A DNA stretch of 15,210 nucleotides from Candidatus Shapirobacteria bacterium. Lineage in GTDB: Bacteria > Patescibacteriota > Microgenomatia > UBA12405. The position numbers were made by a program, and so were the translations under genes. Positions 14,519 to 15,210 of the stretch are shown here, piece by piece. Each line of letters begins with the position of its first letter. The first letter of the stretch is position 1. The notes under the pieces are model-generated. The model did not search any database. It was not told the origin of the DNA and saw nothing but the letters and a program-made list of their open reading frames with translations. Location: the NCBI GenBank assembly GCA_009885205.1, contig VFLE01000003.1, positions 1 through 15,210 on the forward strand, given 5' to 3'.

Positions 14519-15091
14519 TTATTTTAAACTTTCGGAATTGGTGGGCAAATAGTTAAAATATCTTTTAACAAAATCAAACTTTTGACCATCAAAATTAATT
14601 TCATAAACATCGGGGTAAGATAGGTCGAAGAAAAAATCAGGCGAAAGATTAAATTCACGAATCATAAATTCACTCATAACCGTACCATGAGTAGAAATGA
14701 CTATGGATTTATTAATATTCTTTAAACAAACATTGGTTAAACATTGCAAAAATCTACGGTTTGCTTCATCTATGCTTTCACCACCAACATATTTAAATTC
14801 AATATTTGTTTTGATATTTTTATGAAAAGTCTGGGCATTGCCATTGTATTCCAGCTCCTTTAACCCAGGAAGTTTAATAATTTTTTTATTTAATTTAATT
14901 GCCAAAGGAGTAACTGTTTCAATTGCTCGAGGTAGATTTGAACTATATATCTTGTCTATGTTAATTTTCCAACTATCTGCCAATTGAGTTGATTGTATTT
15001 TTCCAGCAGTCGATAAATTTATATACAAATCAGAAAGTTTGTTTTGGTAATTAACAGAACAATGTCGAACTAGAAACACAGAGGTAACCAT
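14519..15091 (-). CDS. Histidine phosphatase superfamily protein (190 aa)
   Basis: This compact phosphoglycerate-mutase-like phosphatase is the first gene of the minus-strand unit. Motifs: VFLVRHCSVNY, with Arg9-His10, YSSNLPRAIETVTPLA with the second arginine, LKELEYNG with the acid, GGESIDEANRRF, and VISTHGTVMSEF with His135. This arrangement fits the broad family of CobC/GpmB/SixA-like phosphatases at the normal length. The start ATG at 15091 is set by TTGAAA-N17-TATAAT ending 6 nt before it. Being the promoter-proximal gene, it should be among the most expressed of the unit. It could be a sugar-phosphate or nucleotide phosphatase; no specific substrate residue is recognisable. Confidence 0.9.
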   Translation of the reverse strand: MVTSVFLVRHCSVNYQNKLSDLYINLSTAGKIQSTQLADSWKINIDKIYSSNLPRAIETVTPLAIKLNKKIIKLPGLKELEYNGNAQTFHKNIKTNIEFKYVGGESIDEANRRFLQCLTNVCLKNINKSIVISTHGTVMSEFMIREFNLSPDFFFDLSYPDVYEINFDGQKFDFVKRYFNYLPTNSESLK

Positions 15092-15097
15092 GTAGGA

Positions 15098-15126
15098 ATT
15101 ATACTATCCTATAAGATAAATTTCAA
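15098..15126 (-). promoter_or_regulatory. Strong promoter of the six-gene minus-strand unit
   Basis: The -35 TTGAAA (15121-15126) and perfect -10 TATAAT (15098-15103) are separated by 17 bp, the ideal sigma-70 spacing. The ATG at 15091 comes 6 nt after the -10, so the message is probably leaderless. The promoter lies between the gene and the inverted repeat beginning at 15137. Confidence 0.75.
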
Positions 15127-15136
15127 TTAGTTAGAT

Positions 15137-15210
15137 CCCAAAACAATCCTCATCCCTGCTCGAGTATGACGGAAGGAGGGGGTTGGGGGGAGGAATTCCG
15201 TCATAATCGA
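15137..15210 (-). repeat. Inverted repeat, copy 2 (74 bp, cut by window end)
   Basis: This is the exact reverse complement of 3824-3897, including the hairpin arms and the GG-A-GGGGG-TT-GGGGGG-A-GG run at 15175-15193. The match starts abruptly at CCCAAAAC and is still perfect at the last base, so it may run on. It closes the accessory block on the right. Confidence 0.95.

Noticed and set aside
3836..15198. Possible avoidance of GAATTC because of an EcoRI-type methyltransferase
   Set aside because: At least four GAATTC sites are present (3836, 10762, 13171, 15193), close to what an AT-rich window would give by chance, so no avoidance is evident.
1..15210. CRISPR array, tRNA, rRNA, integrase or transposase
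   Set aside because: No spaced direct repeats, no cloverleaf-like segment and no recombinase motifs were found on either strand.

Overview
The window is AT-rich and tightly packed. Leaders are very short, neighbouring genes overlap by a few bases, and no classical Shine-Dalgarno motif is obvious in front of most genes. With a fused ADP-forming acetyl-CoA synthetase, a C-terminally short ValRS and small heptamer repeats inside linkers, this suggests a Candidate Phyla Radiation (Patescibacteria) genome. That assignment is inference. TGA is used as a stop (ends of the CD-NTase, the NUDIX protein and the APH-like kinase) and long frames read through with standard code, so it is not a UGA-recoded lineage such as Gracilibacteria or Absconditabacteria.

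Layout. (1) 1-3592 is core metabolism: the 3' part of valS (+), a thioredoxin (-) that overlaps its end, and a divergent fused ADP-forming acyl/acetyl-CoA synthetase (+). (2) 3593-4017 is a gene-free spacer full of palindromes. It holds a large imperfect hairpin (3653-3808) and a second hairpin with a C/G-run loop (3821-3877). The second hairpin lies in a 74-bp stretch (3824-3897) that recurs perfectly, in inverted orientation, at the extreme end of the window (15137-15210). (3) Between the two copies lies an 11.2-kb accessory block. Its left half, on the + strand, is a defence cluster: a small XRE regulator, a two-gene CBASS (CD-NTase plus a Cap15-type 2TM/beta-barrel effector), an EcoRI-family adenine methyltransferase, and a DUF262-HNH nuclease. 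A HAD-fold protein follows. (4) The right half, 9070-15091 on the - strand, is a six-gene unit read from one strong, apparently leaderless promoter: two histidine phosphatases, a GT2 glycosyltransferase with an extra N-terminal domain, a tandem NUDIX protein, a GT4 glycosyltransferase and an APH-like kinase. The HAD gene converges on its end.

How the genes may work together. The CD-NTase would make a cyclic nucleotide when phage is sensed, and the membrane effector would act on it. The methyltransferase would protect host DNA while the DUF262-HNH protein cuts unprotected or foreign DNA. The right-hand unit combines two sugar transferases with at least five phosphate-handling enzymes or domains: kinase, two NUDIX, two histidine phosphatases and possibly the HAD. 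It looks like a pathway that builds and trims a phosphorylated glycoconjugate. I do not recognise it as a described pathway. No transposase, integrase, tRNA, rRNA or CRISPR array was seen.
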